Made by a program: the position numbers and the translations under genes | Assembly: GCF_001904655.1 (NCBI RefSeq) | Contig: NZ_MRCC01000004.1 | Location: 186,001-250,000 of the forward strand | Direction of reading: 5' to 3' | DNA: 64,000 nucleotides | Origin: Chroogloeocystis siderophila 5.2 s.c.1 | GTDB lineage: Bacteria > Cyanobacteriota > Cyanobacteriia > Cyanobacteriales > Chroococcidiopsidaceae | In this document: piece after piece, positions 47,228 through 56,528 of the stretch | Layout of the letters: each line of letters starts with the position of its first letter | Numbering within the stretch: the stretch's first letter is position 1 | Notes under the pieces: generated by a model | What the model was told of the DNA's origin: nothing | What the model saw: the letters and a program-made list of their open reading frames with translations, nothing else | Databases searched by the model: none

Positions 47228-47749
47228 ATGTATAACAGTGAGCAATACAAACGCCAGATTATGAACGACTTGGCGCAAGGTGATTCCGAAACAATGGATG
47301 AAGTATCCACCAACGAGCGCCAATACGAAAATTTTGATGATTTTGCGCAACGCTCATCCCACGCAGAACGCCGTCAGTTATTTGGACGCTCTTTGCACCC
47401 CGATCGCATTCCTCCCAGCCAAATGGAGCCAGAATTGCAAAAAGCGATCGCGCAAATCAAGCCCAATGAGAGAGATGACGTCGCCCGCGCGTTCTTCAAG
47501 CACCTCAAAGAAAGAGGACTGAGCGATCGCCAGCTTGAACAACAGCTAGCTTTATCAACTCATCATCCAAACAAGATGAGTGCAGATGATGTTAGCAAAC
47601 TTGCTACTTTTGTCTATCACAATCATCCTGATATCTTCCAAGAAGTCATGGCGGAGCAGCCAGGAATCATCAAGTTCCTCAGCAATCCTTTAGTTGCTGC
47701 GGTTCTCGGAATTGCTGCGGCTAAATGGTTAGGTAGTCAGCGCAAATAA
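47228..47749 (+). CDS. hypothetical protein with C-terminal hydrophobic segment
   Basis: 173 residues from ATG 47228 (AGGAGAGG just upstream). The soluble part is rich in charged residues and His (RSSHAERRQLFGRSLHPDRI, STHHPNKMSADDVSKL, FVYHNHPDIFQEVMAEQPG). The end is a hydrophobic helix, NPLVAAVLGIAAAKWLG, with a basic cap, as in tail-anchored or membrane-associated proteins. I recognise no domain. Together with the CsbD and lipoprotein genes upstream it may form a stress-related group; this is inferred from position only. Confidence 0.75.
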   Translation: MYNSEQYKRQIMNDLAQGDSETMDEVSTNERQYENFDDFAQRSSHAERRQLFGRSLHPDRIPPSQMEPELQKAIAQIKPNERDDVARAFFKHLKERGLSDRQLEQQLALSTHHPNKMSADDVSKLATFVYHNHPDIFQEVMAEQPGIIKFLSNPLVAAVLGIAAAKWLGSQRK

Positions 47750-47759
47750 TCTCATAGGG

Positions 47760-47775
47760 GTAAGGCTTACCTTAC
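47760..47775. repeat. short palindromic repeat (GTAAGG hairpin)
   Basis: GTAAGG-CTTA-CCTTAC lies right after the stop codon of the hypothetical gene. It belongs to the same hairpin family as 13396-13415. Confidence 0.5.
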
Positions 47776-47790
47776 TCATTGCTTAAACTA

Positions 47791-47827
47791 AAAAAGAGAG
47801 TAGATCGCGATGGTCTGCTCTCTTTTT
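47791..47827. terminator. bidirectional intrinsic terminator
   Basis: AAAAAGAGAGTAGA pairs with TCTGCTCTCTTTTT around a 9-base loop between the convergent hypothetical gene and rpe. Both ends have A/T runs of five or more. Confidence 0.85.
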
Positions 47828-47845
47828 CATGAAACTACCAAACTT

Positions 47846-48550
47846 TTAAACTGTTGCTAATTCTGGAGTCGGACGCTTACTGTTGCGAATACCCTTGATC
47901 GCTTCAGCATAATCTTTGGCATTAAATACCGCAGACCCAGCAACGATCGCATTTGCACCCGCTTCAATCACTTGCCAAGTATTATTTGCTTTTAAACCGC
48001 CATCAACTTCAATCCAAGGATCGAGACCGCGATCGTCAAGCATTTGACGCAGTTTGCGAATTTTGGGTAATACAGCAGGAATAAAACTTTGACCGCCAAA
48101 GCCAGGGTTGACACTCATGATCAAAATCATGTCACAAAGCTCTAGCACGTATTCGATTAACTCTAGCGGAGAACTAGGATTTAAAACAACACCAGCTTTT
48201 TTGCCCAACTCTCTAATTTGACCAAGCGTGCGGTGCAAGTGCGGTGAAGCATTGTGTTCAGCATGAACGTAAATGTGGTCGGCTCCAGCCTTTGCAAAAT
48301 CTTCGACATATTTTTCTGGTTCCACAATCATCAAGTGGACATCCAGCGGCTTTTGAGTAACAGGACGAATAGCTTCAACGATTAATGGACCAATCGTGAT
48401 GTTGGGAACAAACCGCCCATCCATCACATCAACATGAATCCAGTCGGCTCCTGCTGCATCCACTGCTCGAATTTCGTCACCTAGACGCGAAAAATCTGCT
48501 GATAGTATAGATGGAGCAACTACAATAGGCTTTTTGCTGGCTTGGGTCAT
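47846..48550 (-). CDS. rpe: ribulose-phosphate 3-epimerase
   Basis: A 234-residue TIM-barrel epimerase of the Calvin and pentose-phosphate cycles. Visible motifs are [20 protein letters not shown] with the N-terminal Ser/Asp, [20 protein letters not shown] with the metal-binding His and catalytic Asp, [31 protein letters not shown] and [12 protein letters not shown] followed by [11 protein letters not shown]. Full length. It is read towards the bidirectional terminator. No operon partner is visible. Confidence 0.97.
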   Translation of the reverse strand: MTQASKKPIVVAPSILSADFSRLGDEIRAVDAAGADWIHVDVMDGRFVPNITIGPLIVEAIRPVTQKPLDVHLMIVEPEKYVEDFAKAGADHIYVHAEHNASPHLHRTLGQIRELGKKAGVVLNPSSPLELIEYVLELCDMILIMSVNPGFGGQSFIPAVLPKIRKLRQMLDDRGLDPWIEVDGGLKANNTWQVIEAGANAIVAGSAVFNAKDYAEAIKGIRNSKRPTPELATV

Positions 48551-48793
48551 GCTACTCGTTCTCCTGCTTCCTCGATTGTATGCATTTTAACAAAATCTTT
48601 AGTATTAAACGTGCGATCGCCAAAACTTCTTATAGCAATATTGCGCCTCTAATCAAACAAAATTTCTTATCAATTTATGCAACGGCTTAGAAGACTCGCT
48701 ACAAAATAAAGAAGTGAGGAGCAAGATCTTATCAACGAATTAGCACTAGTTAATTATAATTTTTTGCCCAAAACTGAGTGAATTTAGAAATCA

Positions 48794-50389
48794 ATGGTAA
48801 GAAAACTTGTCTGGCTAGTAGGAGGACTAAGCGCTTCCTGTATCAGTCTTCCTGTTCTCGCGTTAGAAACAACTTCAGTAGGAGAAGCAGGAATTAATGC
48901 ATTGCGGTTACACGGTGCGCCTTACAACCTAATTGGTCGCAAAATAGGTATTGGTCAAGTAGAAATTGGACGTCCTGGACAATTTGGCTTAGATAAAGCT
49001 GTAGTGCGCAATCAACGCATGAGTTTAGCAGGTGTCTTTTTGCGCAACCAGCCAGCAAAACCTAATACAAATATTGACCCGCACGCGCAAAACGTTGCGA
49101 GTGTAATGATTAGTACTGATAAAGCCGTACGAGGTGTCGCACCAGGCGCGCGACTTTATTCGACTGCGGTTGGTTCGCTGAGAACAGGTGGTCAGCCAGA
49201 AGAGTGTTTATCTGCACAACACATTGCGCAACAAAACGGCGGTGATGTCCGCGCGATCAACTTTAGCTTCGGCGAAACGCTTGATCGCGATCCGCGACCG
49301 AATGCGCTTTTAGATGGTCAAGCCTTACTGACGCAATGCATCGATTGGTCTGCCCGCGTTCACAATGTGGTGTATGCGATCGCAGGTAATCAAGGTAAAG
49401 GCGGAATACCCATCCCTACGGACAACTTTAATGGTATTAACGTTGCGTTTACCACTCGCAGGCAAGGAATCTTCACGCGGCTGGATGTTTCTAATTTAAG
49501 CGATGCGATTTCTGGTGGCGTTGGCGGTAGACTCAACGGTCGAGAAGTCAACTTAGGTCCACGGCGGGCGATCAGTTTAGTCGCTCCTGGAAATAAAATT
49601 ACGTTGCTCAATCCAGATGGTAAAACGACGCAAGTCACTGGGACAAGTTTTGCCGCACCTCATGTTACCGCAACGGTTGCGTTACTACAAGAATACGGCG
49701 ACAAGCAACTGAGTTCGCGTCAGCGTAACTGGAGTTTAGATGCGCGCCGTCAGGAAGTCATGAAAGCCGTAATGCTCAATTCGGCGGATAAATACCGAGA
49801 TCCAGGCAATGGATTACTGCTAGGAATGAGCAAAACCATTTTGGATAAACAAAACCAGCACTGGTTAAATTCAGACGCTTACCGCAATCCGAAAATTCCC
49901 CTACAAGCACAGATGGGAACAGGTCAACTTAATGCCTATCGCGCTTATCAGCAATTTAGTGCAGGTCAATGGCACCCCGCAAGACCTGTCCCCGCGATTG
50001 GTTGGGATTATCGGACGGTCAACGATAGTGCGCATCACGATTACGTATTAGCGCAACCATTGCAGCAAGGCAGTTTTGTATCGGTTACGTTAAATTGGAA
50101 TCGCCTGGTAGAGTTGAACGATACGAACAGAAACGGTAGATTTGACGTAGGAGAAACTTTTCGCGATCGCGGTTTAAATAACCTTGACCTTTACTTGCTT
50201 AATGCTGATTCCGGCGCAATTGTTGATACAACTTGCACTTCCACAAGCGAAGTCGATAGCGTCGAACACATTTTTTGTCGAGTTCCCAACACTGGTAAAT
50301 ACAAAGTCCGCGTTCAGTTTCAGCAAAAAGTAAATCACGCCGTTCAACCTTATGCGCTAGCGTGGTGGACTGTACCTGCGAGAAATTGA
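48794..50389 (+). CDS. S8 family (subtilisin-like) secreted peptidase
   Basis: 531 residues with a signal peptide (about 1-24: VRKLVWLVGGLSASCISLPV). The catalytic His is H97 in DPHAQNVASVMIS, the oxyanion Asn is N199 in AIAGNQGKGG, and the Ser is S285 in GTSFAAPHVTATVALLQE. In the strand where subtilases carry Asp (DTG), this protein has Glu57 in IGIGQVEIGRPG. The C-terminal ~130 residues form a beta-rich accessory domain (FVSVTLNWNRLVELND, FRDRGLNNLDLYLLN, PNTGKYKVRVQF), like P-type or PPC domains. It is immediately followed by a serpin lipoprotein gene. Confidence 0.9.
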   Translation: MVRKLVWLVGGLSASCISLPVLALETTSVGEAGINALRLHGAPYNLIGRKIGIGQVEIGRPGQFGLDKAVVRNQRMSLAGVFLRNQPAKPNTNIDPHAQNVASVMISTDKAVRGVAPGARLYSTAVGSLRTGGQPEECLSAQHIAQQNGGDVRAINFSFGETLDRDPRPNALLDGQALLTQCIDWSARVHNVVYAIAGNQGKGGIPIPTDNFNGINVAFTTRRQGIFTRLDVSNLSDAISGGVGGRLNGREVNLGPRRAISLVAPGNKITLLNPDGKTTQVTGTSFAAPHVTATVALLQEYGDKQLSSRQRNWSLDARRQEVMKAVMLNSADKYRDPGNGLLLGMSKTILDKQNQHWLNSDAYRNPKIPLQAQMGTGQLNAYRAYQQFSAGQWHPARPVPAIGWDYRTVNDSAHHDYVLAQPLQQGSFVSVTLNWNRLVELNDTNRNGRFDVGETFRDRGLNNLDLYLLNADSGAIVDTTCTSTSEVDSVEHIFCRVPNTGKYKVRVQFQQKVNHAVQPYALAWWTVPARN

Positions 50390-50483
50390 CCTTCTACAAC
50401 TGTTGTTGCAAAAAACGTAACCACAGCGCGATCGCTACCACAACGATGGCATAGTTCGCATAAAGAACTAGGGTGACAGTAGA

Positions 50484-51785
50484 ATGCAGCCTTTCCTGCT
50501 AAGACGCTATGCAATTCGCCTCGGAAGACGATATGTCCTTGCGGCGACAGGCATCATTTTTCTCGGAATCATAGGATGTTCCAGAATCGATGCGATCGAT
50601 TCGGTTGTCGCCCAGCCTCGTTTGAATCGTCAAGATCCCGACAATATACAAGTAACACCATCGGCAGTGGATAACAAATTAGTTGCAGCAAATACACGAT
50701 TTGGGTTTAAACTCTTTTCGGAGATCTTGAGACAACAAAGCGATCGCAATATTTTTCTCTCACCGACTAGTATCGCGATTCTGCTAGAAATGCTCTACAA
50801 CGGTGCTGGTGGCGAAACGCAACAAGCAATGGCGAAAACCTTAGAAGTACAAGGCATTAGCCTCCAAGATATCAACGCTGCCAACACCGCGCTGCTCAAT
50901 ACTCTGACAAATCCCGATGCGAATGTACAACTGGCGATCGCAAACTCACTTTGGGCAAAGCAAGAATACCCCATCCGACCCGATTTTTTACAACGAACTC
51001 AAAGCTTTTACAAAGCACAAGTCAGCAATTTAGACTTTGATTCCCCCGATGCGACAAATACAATTAATCAATGGGTAAACCAAAACACGAATGGCAGAAT
51101 TGAGCAGATTGTAGACGAGATTAATCCTGAAGATGTGCTGTTTTTGATCAACGCGATTTACTTTAAAGGTCAATGGACCGATGAATTCGACAAAAGCCAA
51201 ACAACAGATGCACCATTTTATCTAACAAGCGGTACGCCGAAACAACACCCGCTGATGTCGCAAACGGGTAGATACCGATACTACGAAAATCCACAGTTTC
51301 AAGCTGTTAGCTTACCCTACGGCGAAAACGGCAGACTCAGTTTATACGTCTTCTTACCTCGTCAAAACTCGAATCTATCAAACTTTTACCAACAACTCAA
51401 TTCGGCTAACTGGGAACAGTGGTTAACTCAATTTAACTTGCGTGAAGGTACAGTACGGCTACCGCGTTTTCAAATGGAATATGACGTAACACTCAACGAT
51501 ACCCTTAAAGCATTGGGTATGAAAGTCGCGTTTGCAGACAATGCCAACTTTTCGGGTGTCGGCGACGATTTAGCGCTAAGTGAAGTCAAGCATAAAACTT
51601 TTGTCGAAGTGAATGAAGAAGGAACCGAAGCGGCGGCTGTGACATCGGGAAGAGTGATGGCGGTATCTGCACCCATTGCAGAACCTTTCGAGATGACAGT
51701 GAATCGTCCTTTCTTCTGTGCGATTCGCGATAACCAAACAGGAACCGTTTTATTTATGGGTTCTATCGTCGAACCGCAAGCTTAG
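50484..51785 (+). CDS. serpin family protease inhibitor, lipoprotein
   Basis: 433 residues. A lipobox (FLGIIGC, Cys32) predicts membrane anchoring, and the serpin fold fills the rest. Readable family motifs are FGFKLFSEILRQQSDRNIFL, SPTSIAILLEMLYNGAGGET, DVLFLINAIYFKGQWTDEFD and the hinge VNEEGTEAAAVTSGR. The small-residue hinge (GTEAAAVT) is the inhibitory type. Counting from it places P1-P1' at Val-Ser, suggesting an elastase- or subtilisin-like target; the distance to NRPF is four residues longer than in alpha-1-antitrypsin, so P1 is uncertain. It lies 94 bases behind the secreted subtilase on the same strand. Confidence 0.93.
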   Translation: MQPFLLRRYAIRLGRRYVLAATGIIFLGIIGCSRIDAIDSVVAQPRLNRQDPDNIQVTPSAVDNKLVAANTRFGFKLFSEILRQQSDRNIFLSPTSIAILLEMLYNGAGGETQQAMAKTLEVQGISLQDINAANTALLNTLTNPDANVQLAIANSLWAKQEYPIRPDFLQRTQSFYKAQVSNLDFDSPDATNTINQWVNQNTNGRIEQIVDEINPEDVLFLINAIYFKGQWTDEFDKSQTTDAPFYLTSGTPKQHPLMSQTGRYRYYENPQFQAVSLPYGENGRLSLYVFLPRQNSNLSNFYQQLNSANWEQWLTQFNLREGTVRLPRFQMEYDVTLNDTLKALGMKVAFADNANFSGVGDDLALSEVKHKTFVEVNEEGTEAAAVTSGRVMAVSAPIAEPFEMTVNRPFFCAIRDNQTGTVLFMGSIVEPQA

Positions 51786-51972
51786 CAAGGATGTACGCAC
51801 ATGTTTTAATTATGGGGGTGGTATGTCGGCTATCTCGAACGCGGCGATCGCGTTTACTTTTTCGCTATGAATATTGATATGTTGCGTCCTGAAGATCGAT
51901 AGGCAAGAATTGGCACTACTCATCAGAGCCTACAAAATCTGAAGTTGCTGGAATAACCTGTTGATTACCTTT

Positions 51973-53154
51973 CTACACCTGATACGAACTTTTAGGGGGA
52001 AGATCTTCAGCGGCTTTTTGTTGCGTGACTTCTACGGTTGTTTGCGAGGCATCACGGCTTGGTTCGGCGGGGACATCATGTACTGCTACTGCTTCGGGTT
52101 CAGAAGAACGTACCGCACTTAGAGCCGTTTTAATCACAACAGCAGTCGGTACGGCGACAATCACACCTAATAAACCACCGATTCTCGCTCCAGTTAAGAC
52201 CGAAACTAGTACCCACACAGGATTTAAACCTGTCACACTCCCCAAAATGCGCGGCGCAACTAAGTTATCTAAAATCTGCTGCACAATCACCGCCGCAATC
52301 AAAACGCGCGAACCTAGCCAAAAGTCTTGCAATGCGACCAGTAATGTGGTAATGGCAATACCCACAGTTCCCCCAAAGGGAACCAACGCCATAATACCAA
52401 TCGTGATACCAAACAGTAACCCGAAGGGTACTTTTAGCCATAGAAAGATCGCCGTGAGCGAAGACCCCATGCACAAACCAAAAATCAGCTGTCCAATAAA
52501 GAAATTTTGGAAGCTAAGGCGTAATGTTTGCGAAAAAGGAGTACGAAGCTTTGTCGGTAGCCATTGAACTAAACTTTGCCAGAGGTCATCGCCATGCTGC
52601 AATAAGTAAAATGCCAACACCATTGTTAGCAAAAAGTCTAGCAGGCTTGTAAGCGTGACAACCGCGAGATTTAAAACTTGCACCGCGATCGCTTGCAGTT
52701 GCCCTTTGACGCGATCGTTAATTTGTACCACCAAAGCATCAAGATTCAATGGTAAACCTTGATTTTCTGCCCACTCATTCAACAACATCAACTGATGTCG
52801 CCCTGAATCAATTAACTCTGGCAACCGCGCTACGAGTTGTTGGGCTTGCATCAATACCAAGGGTACGAGCGTCACCCCCACCGCCAGCAATATCGATAAC
52901 GTTAGCAAAAACACCAAAACCGCAACCTGTTCGCGCCTTGCGCCTTGGCGTTCCATCCAACTGACGGGATAATTCAGCAAAAATGCTAACAGTGATGCCC
53001 CGACTAAAATCACAATCAACGAGTGGAAGTAATCAAAAATCGTCGATACTGCCAAAGCATTTAAAACAAGCAGGGGAGCGAATAGCGCGATCGCTAACAG
53101 CCGCCCAGTCGGCGTCATCACCTGCCACCAATTTAGGAGTTTGCGTGTTTGCAT
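51973..53154 (-). CDS. AI-2E family (PerM/TqsA-like) membrane transporter
   Basis: 393 residues with the family's typical 7-8 membrane helices. The N-terminal pair spans ~15-70, a long amphipathic/coiled periplasmic stretch follows (PELIDSGRHQLMLLNEWAEN), and the C-terminal bundle has the conserved FGLLFGITIGIMALVPFGGT and ILDNLVAPRILG. Members transport autoinducer-2, sodium/protons or fatty acids; the substrate here is unknown. The C-terminal 45 residues are hydrophilic and rich in Glu, Ala and Thr. It is divergent from the next gene. Confidence 0.9.
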   Translation of the reverse strand: MQTRKLLNWWQVMTPTGRLLAIALFAPLLVLNALAVSTIFDYFHSLIVILVGASLLAFLLNYPVSWMERQGARREQVAVLVFLLTLSILLAVGVTLVPLVLMQAQQLVARLPELIDSGRHQLMLLNEWAENQGLPLNLDALVVQINDRVKGQLQAIAVQVLNLAVVTLTSLLDFLLTMVLAFYLLQHGDDLWQSLVQWLPTKLRTPFSQTLRLSFQNFFIGQLIFGLCMGSSLTAIFLWLKVPFGLLFGITIGIMALVPFGGTVGIAITTLLVALQDFWLGSRVLIAAVIVQQILDNLVAPRILGSVTGLNPVWVLVSVLTGARIGGLLGVIVAVPTAVVIKTALSAVRSSEPEAVAVHDVPAEPSRDASQTTVEVTQQKAAEDLPPKSSYQV

Positions 53155-53262
53155 TTACCAACTGCCAAATAGAACAAACTCAATTTCTTTTTCCTTGCAG
53201 CCTATTATCTCTAACTCTATCGCTTTGACTCATCCCTCTACCTCAGGATTCTAAAAACTGTT

Positions 53263-53799
53263 ATGAACAATCGTCGAATCAAGGTGAATAGCCCCAGTCA
53301 GTTTGCTCAACACGAGCAAATTGCTAGCGCAAGGTTACTAGAGAACGCATCGGTAACTTCCTCTCAACGTCAGCAGCCGACTCAAAACCAAGTTGCACAT
53401 TCTGTGACTGATCCTTATAACAATTTCCTCATCGCTGATTCCCAATTCCCAACTCTTCCTAACCGTCTATTGCTATTGTTCTATCTCATTCCTGTGATTG
53501 GCTTTTTTCCATCGCTTTGGACTTTGTATCGCCGTCAAGGTAGCAAAGAACAATTTGCACTTAGCCGTCTATCGATTACCTTAGCAGGTACTTGGTTGTT
53601 AGGTTATTTGTTAATGGGTGTTGGCGCGGAAACTTCTGAGTTTCCAGCACTGCGCTTATTAATCTTAAACAGCTTTTTGACTTCGGGTTATTTTCTAGTC
53701 AGTCTTTGGCTAATGTTTTTGCTGATTCAAGGTAAAGCTGTGCGTCTACCAGGATTTAGTCAATGGGCAGAGCGCATCTTAAGTAAGCATTTACCCTAA
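53263..53799 (+). CDS. hypothetical membrane protein (178 aa)
   Basis: The N-terminal 60 residues are polar and Gln/Ser-rich; three membrane helices follow (about 66-84 LLLLFYLIPVIGFFPSLW, 103-120 and 130-155), then an amphipathic C-terminal helix. The central YRRQGSKEQFALSRLSI loop is basic, so probably cytoplasmic. I do not recognise a named family. The DNA for DSQFPTLPN (ATTCCCAATTCCCAACTC) looks like an STRR tract. It precedes an LCP gene on the same strand by about 260 bases, so an envelope role is possible. Confidence 0.75.
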   Translation: MNNRRIKVNSPSQFAQHEQIASARLLENASVTSSQRQQPTQNQVAHSVTDPYNNFLIADSQFPTLPNRLLLLFYLIPVIGFFPSLWTLYRRQGSKEQFALSRLSITLAGTWLLGYLLMGVGAETSEFPALRLLILNSFLTSGYFLVSLWLMFLLIQGKAVRLPGFSQWAERILSKHLP

Positions 53800-54058
53800 T
53801 TCAAGAGTTTTCAGTAATGAGCGGTGAGTTATATAAAACACTATTCTTCCTCTGCTGAGGGTGGTTAATCTACACAAATCCAGTTAAACTCCAAACAGCA
53901 AAAACTCAAATTTCTAGCGAAAGTTCCGATATCCTGCGAGATGTGTCATAGTTATTGCTATTTATGGCTCACTACAGTTGATAATTGAGGGCTAGCTTGA
54001 TCTAACGTCTTTTGCTTTCTTGTTCTTAGATGAACTGCTGTATTTGTTACGTGTGAGG

Positions 54059-55486
54059 ATGTCTGTGCCATTTCATAAAATTTCTGCTCAAAATCCCTCT
54101 GTAACTGCGACTCCCCGAATCGTCAACACCAAGTATTCCTCAGCTAAGTCAGGGCGTTGGCTGTGGTTTTGGGTGGCAATGTCGGGCATCGCGATGTTGT
54201 CGGCAACCGCTGGAGCGCTGTTAGCTGTATCTTTATCGAGTACCCCGTTAATGCAATCGCGGCTTAGCCCCGAAGAGAAAGCCGTTTTTGGCAGGGGCGA
54301 TCGCATTTCTAAAACAGGCTTACGCCTTGCTGAATTGACTCGTCCTGTGAATATTCTGGTTTTGGGCGTCAAGGTTCTCTCTTCTGATGTTGACGATCCT
54401 GATATTAGGTCAGAAGACTTAGGCTATCACGCATTGGTTAATTCTTTTGAAGGTCTTTCGGATACGATGCTGTTGCTGCGGTTTAACCCAGAAACAGAAA
54501 AATTAGCAGTACTTTCGATTCCTAGAGATACGCGTACCCATGTCGATGGATTAGGCGTCACAAAAATTAATGCCGCGAATGCTCGAGGTGGTCCTGCACT
54601 CAGCGCGCAAGCCGTGAGCGATCTTCTCAATGGCGTACCTATTGATCGCTACATCCGCATTAACGTTCAAGGCGTTGAAAAACTAGTTGATGCTTTGGGT
54701 GGTGTCACGGTTTATGTCCCCAAAGACATGAAATATCAAGATGACAGCCAACACCTGTATATCAATTTGAAAGCAGGGGAACATCATCTCGACGGTAATC
54801 AAGCGTTGCAATTACTGCGCTATCGTTACGACGAATACGGCGATATTGGTCGCATCCAACGCCAGCAAATGGTGATGCGGGCTTTGATGGAACAAGCCCT
54901 AAACCCGACGACCTTGGCGCGAATGCCGCAGATTATGTCGGTGATTCAAACGCATATCGATACGAACTTGACGGTAGAGGAGTTAATGGCGCTCGTCGGT
55001 TTTGGCGTCCAAACAGAACGTGCGGATGTCGAAATGCTACTTGTTCCAGGCACTTTTAGCACGCCAGATCAGTACGTTGCAAGTTATTGGTTACCCGATA
55101 AAGAACGAATTGCCACAATGATGGCAAAGCACTTTAATGTGCCTACCGATTCGGAAATGAGTGATGTCGATCCGGCAAGGCTACGAATCGCCATTCAAGA
55201 TAGCACAGGAAGCGATCGCGCGATCCAATCGCTGGCGAACTTTCTCCAATCCTCTGGATATCAACGCGTCTACGTCGCTAACCGTTGGAATGAACCGCTG
55301 GAAGTAACGCGGATTGTTGCCCAGCAAGGTGATGTTGATAGCGCGCAAGCGATTCGCAATGCTTTGGGATTTGGTGAAATCCGCGTAGAAAGCACGGGTA
55401 ATCTGCGTTCGGATGTGACGATTCAACTCGGTCAAGATTGGCTGAGATCGCGTGTTCGCGCATCGTCGCGCAGAGAAGCGCAGTAA
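54059..55486 (+). CDS. LCP (LytR-CpsA-Psr) family protein
   Basis: A 475-residue membrane-anchored phosphotransferase-like enzyme that attaches undecaprenyl-linked glycans to the cell wall. One membrane helix lies near residues 30-55 (FWVAMSGIAMLSATAGALL). The LCP domain has NILVLGVKV, SDTMLLLRFNPETEKLAVLS, IPRDTRTHVDGLGVTKINAA and LLRYRYDEYGDIGRIQRQQM, with the Arg/Asp residues of the catalytic pocket. A LytR_C domain follows near 375-465 (RLRIAIQDSTGSDRAIQSLA). A TTG at 54020 is also in frame; I prefer ATG 54059. It converges with a hydrolase gene only 1 base away. Confidence 0.93.
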   Translation: MSVPFHKISAQNPSVTATPRIVNTKYSSAKSGRWLWFWVAMSGIAMLSATAGALLAVSLSSTPLMQSRLSPEEKAVFGRGDRISKTGLRLAELTRPVNILVLGVKVLSSDVDDPDIRSEDLGYHALVNSFEGLSDTMLLLRFNPETEKLAVLSIPRDTRTHVDGLGVTKINAANARGGPALSAQAVSDLLNGVPIDRYIRINVQGVEKLVDALGGVTVYVPKDMKYQDDSQHLYINLKAGEHHLDGNQALQLLRYRYDEYGDIGRIQRQQMVMRALMEQALNPTTLARMPQIMSVIQTHIDTNLTVEELMALVGFGVQTERADVEMLLVPGTFSTPDQYVASYWLPDKERIATMMAKHFNVPTDSEMSDVDPARLRIAIQDSTGSDRAIQSLANFLQSSGYQRVYVANRWNEPLEVTRIVAQQGDVDSAQAIRNALGFGEIRVESTGNLRSDVTIQLGQDWLRSRVRASSRREAQ

Positions 55487-55487
55487 A

Positions 55488-56375
55488 TTAGATTTGCTGT
55501 GCAATCCATTCTTGTAATATCGGATTGACTTTTTCGGGTGCTTCATCTTGGGGACAATGCCCAACACCTTCAATGGGAATAAACGCTTTTACTTGTGGGT
55601 AGTTCGCTAATTGTTTACCCAATTCAAATGGTTCCCACGGATCGGCAGTTCCCCACAACATAATTGCTGGACATGGTAGCTGTGGTAACAAATCTTCGGG
55701 TAATGGTCCGGAAGAATACGCCGTGAAAGCTAAAAAGACGGCGACAGCACCTGGATCTTTGGCTGGTGCCATCAAAATATCAACGAGTTCATCTGTCACC
55801 ACTTCCGCATTCGCGTACGCCTGCAGCAAAATCTTGCGGACGGTTTTTGGCTTGGCAATCTGATTGAAGAAAAAGTTGCCAATCGGTTTGACGGCGAGGA
55901 TTCGTTGCACCAGGGGCGCACCAAAACGGCGATACCAAGGTAAGGTTGCCCGTTTGCGATCGTGAAGCAGTCGCAACGAACAGTTTAACAGTGCAATACT
56001 TCTCGCAATATCAGGATGATCGACAACGGCTTGCATCACCGCGATACAACCAATCGAATTTCCCACTAAAAACGCGGGTTCGCCCACAACCTCGCGGCAA
56101 AAATCGGCAATTTGCTGTCCCCACGTTTCAAACGTGTAGTGCATTTTTTCTGTGGGTTCCGGTTTGGCAGAACCACCAAAGCCAATCAAATCAATCGCAT
56201 AGACACGGCAAGTTTCAGCAAGTACGGGAATGTTTTTGCGCCAATGCCACCAAGAAGCACCAAAACCATGAATTAACACAACCGCAGGTCCTGTTGTGCC
56301 TTGCGTTTGATAGCAAATCGGAAATCCTCGCCAAGTCCAAGTTTTCGTCGCGGTGAAGGATAAAGTAGCAGTCAT
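55488..56375 (-). CDS. alpha/beta fold hydrolase
   Basis: 295 residues. Oxyanion motif VVLIHGFGASWWHWR, nucleophile Ser in LVGNSIGCIAVMQA, acid Asp in LWGTADPWEPF and His in IEGVGHCPQDEAPE, so the triad is complete. The sequence resembles the chloroplast/cyanobacterial pheophytinase-like and haloalkane-dehalogenase-like branch; the substrate is unknown. The stop lies one base beyond the end of the convergent LCP gene. Upstream is an STRR tract (GGGGTCAG units) at about 56380-56417 that separates it from the divergent ArsR-Clp_N gene. Confidence 0.88.
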   Translation of the reverse strand: MTATLSFTATKTWTWRGFPICYQTQGTTGPAVVLIHGFGASWWHWRKNIPVLAETCRVYAIDLIGFGGSAKPEPTEKMHYTFETWGQQIADFCREVVGEPAFLVGNSIGCIAVMQAVVDHPDIARSIALLNCSLRLLHDRKRATLPWYRRFGAPLVQRILAVKPIGNFFFNQIAKPKTVRKILLQAYANAEVVTDELVDILMAPAKDPGAVAVFLAFTAYSSGPLPEDLLPQLPCPAIMLWGTADPWEPFELGKQLANYPQVKAFIPIEGVGHCPQDEAPEKVNPILQEWIAQQI

Positions 56376-56379
56376 AGTA

Positions 56380-56417
56380 GGGGTCGGGGTTCAGGGGTCA
56401 GGGGTCAGACGGTCAGA
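56380..56417. repeat. STRR tract, GGGGTCA-type units
   Basis: GGGGTCGGGGTTCAGGGGTC then AGGGGTCAGACGGTCAG, degenerate heptamer-like repeats. Similar tracts lie after fcl (~42818), after the agmatinase (~58372), and in C-rich orientation before cdaA (~29838), before DUF3143 (~31625) and at ~63600. Confidence 0.65.
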
Positions 56418-56450
56418 GCAATGCCTTGCCCGTATCAGGGTTAAATAAAT

Positions 56451-56470
56451 ATTTCTATTAGTATCAATAG
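56451..56470. promoter_or_regulatory. candidate distal operator of the ArsR-Clp_N gene
   Basis: ATTTCTATTAGTATCAATAG contains CTATT-6-AATAG and shares its first 11 bases (ATTTCTATTAG) with the proximal site 78 bases downstream. Two sites of the same kind ahead of an ArsR-type gene suggest cooperative or looped self-regulation. Confidence 0.5.
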
Positions 56471-56528
56471 GTGATCGCCCTAATTGTATTGTGACAATTC
56501 TTCACAAAATTTTAAATTTAATTTTATT

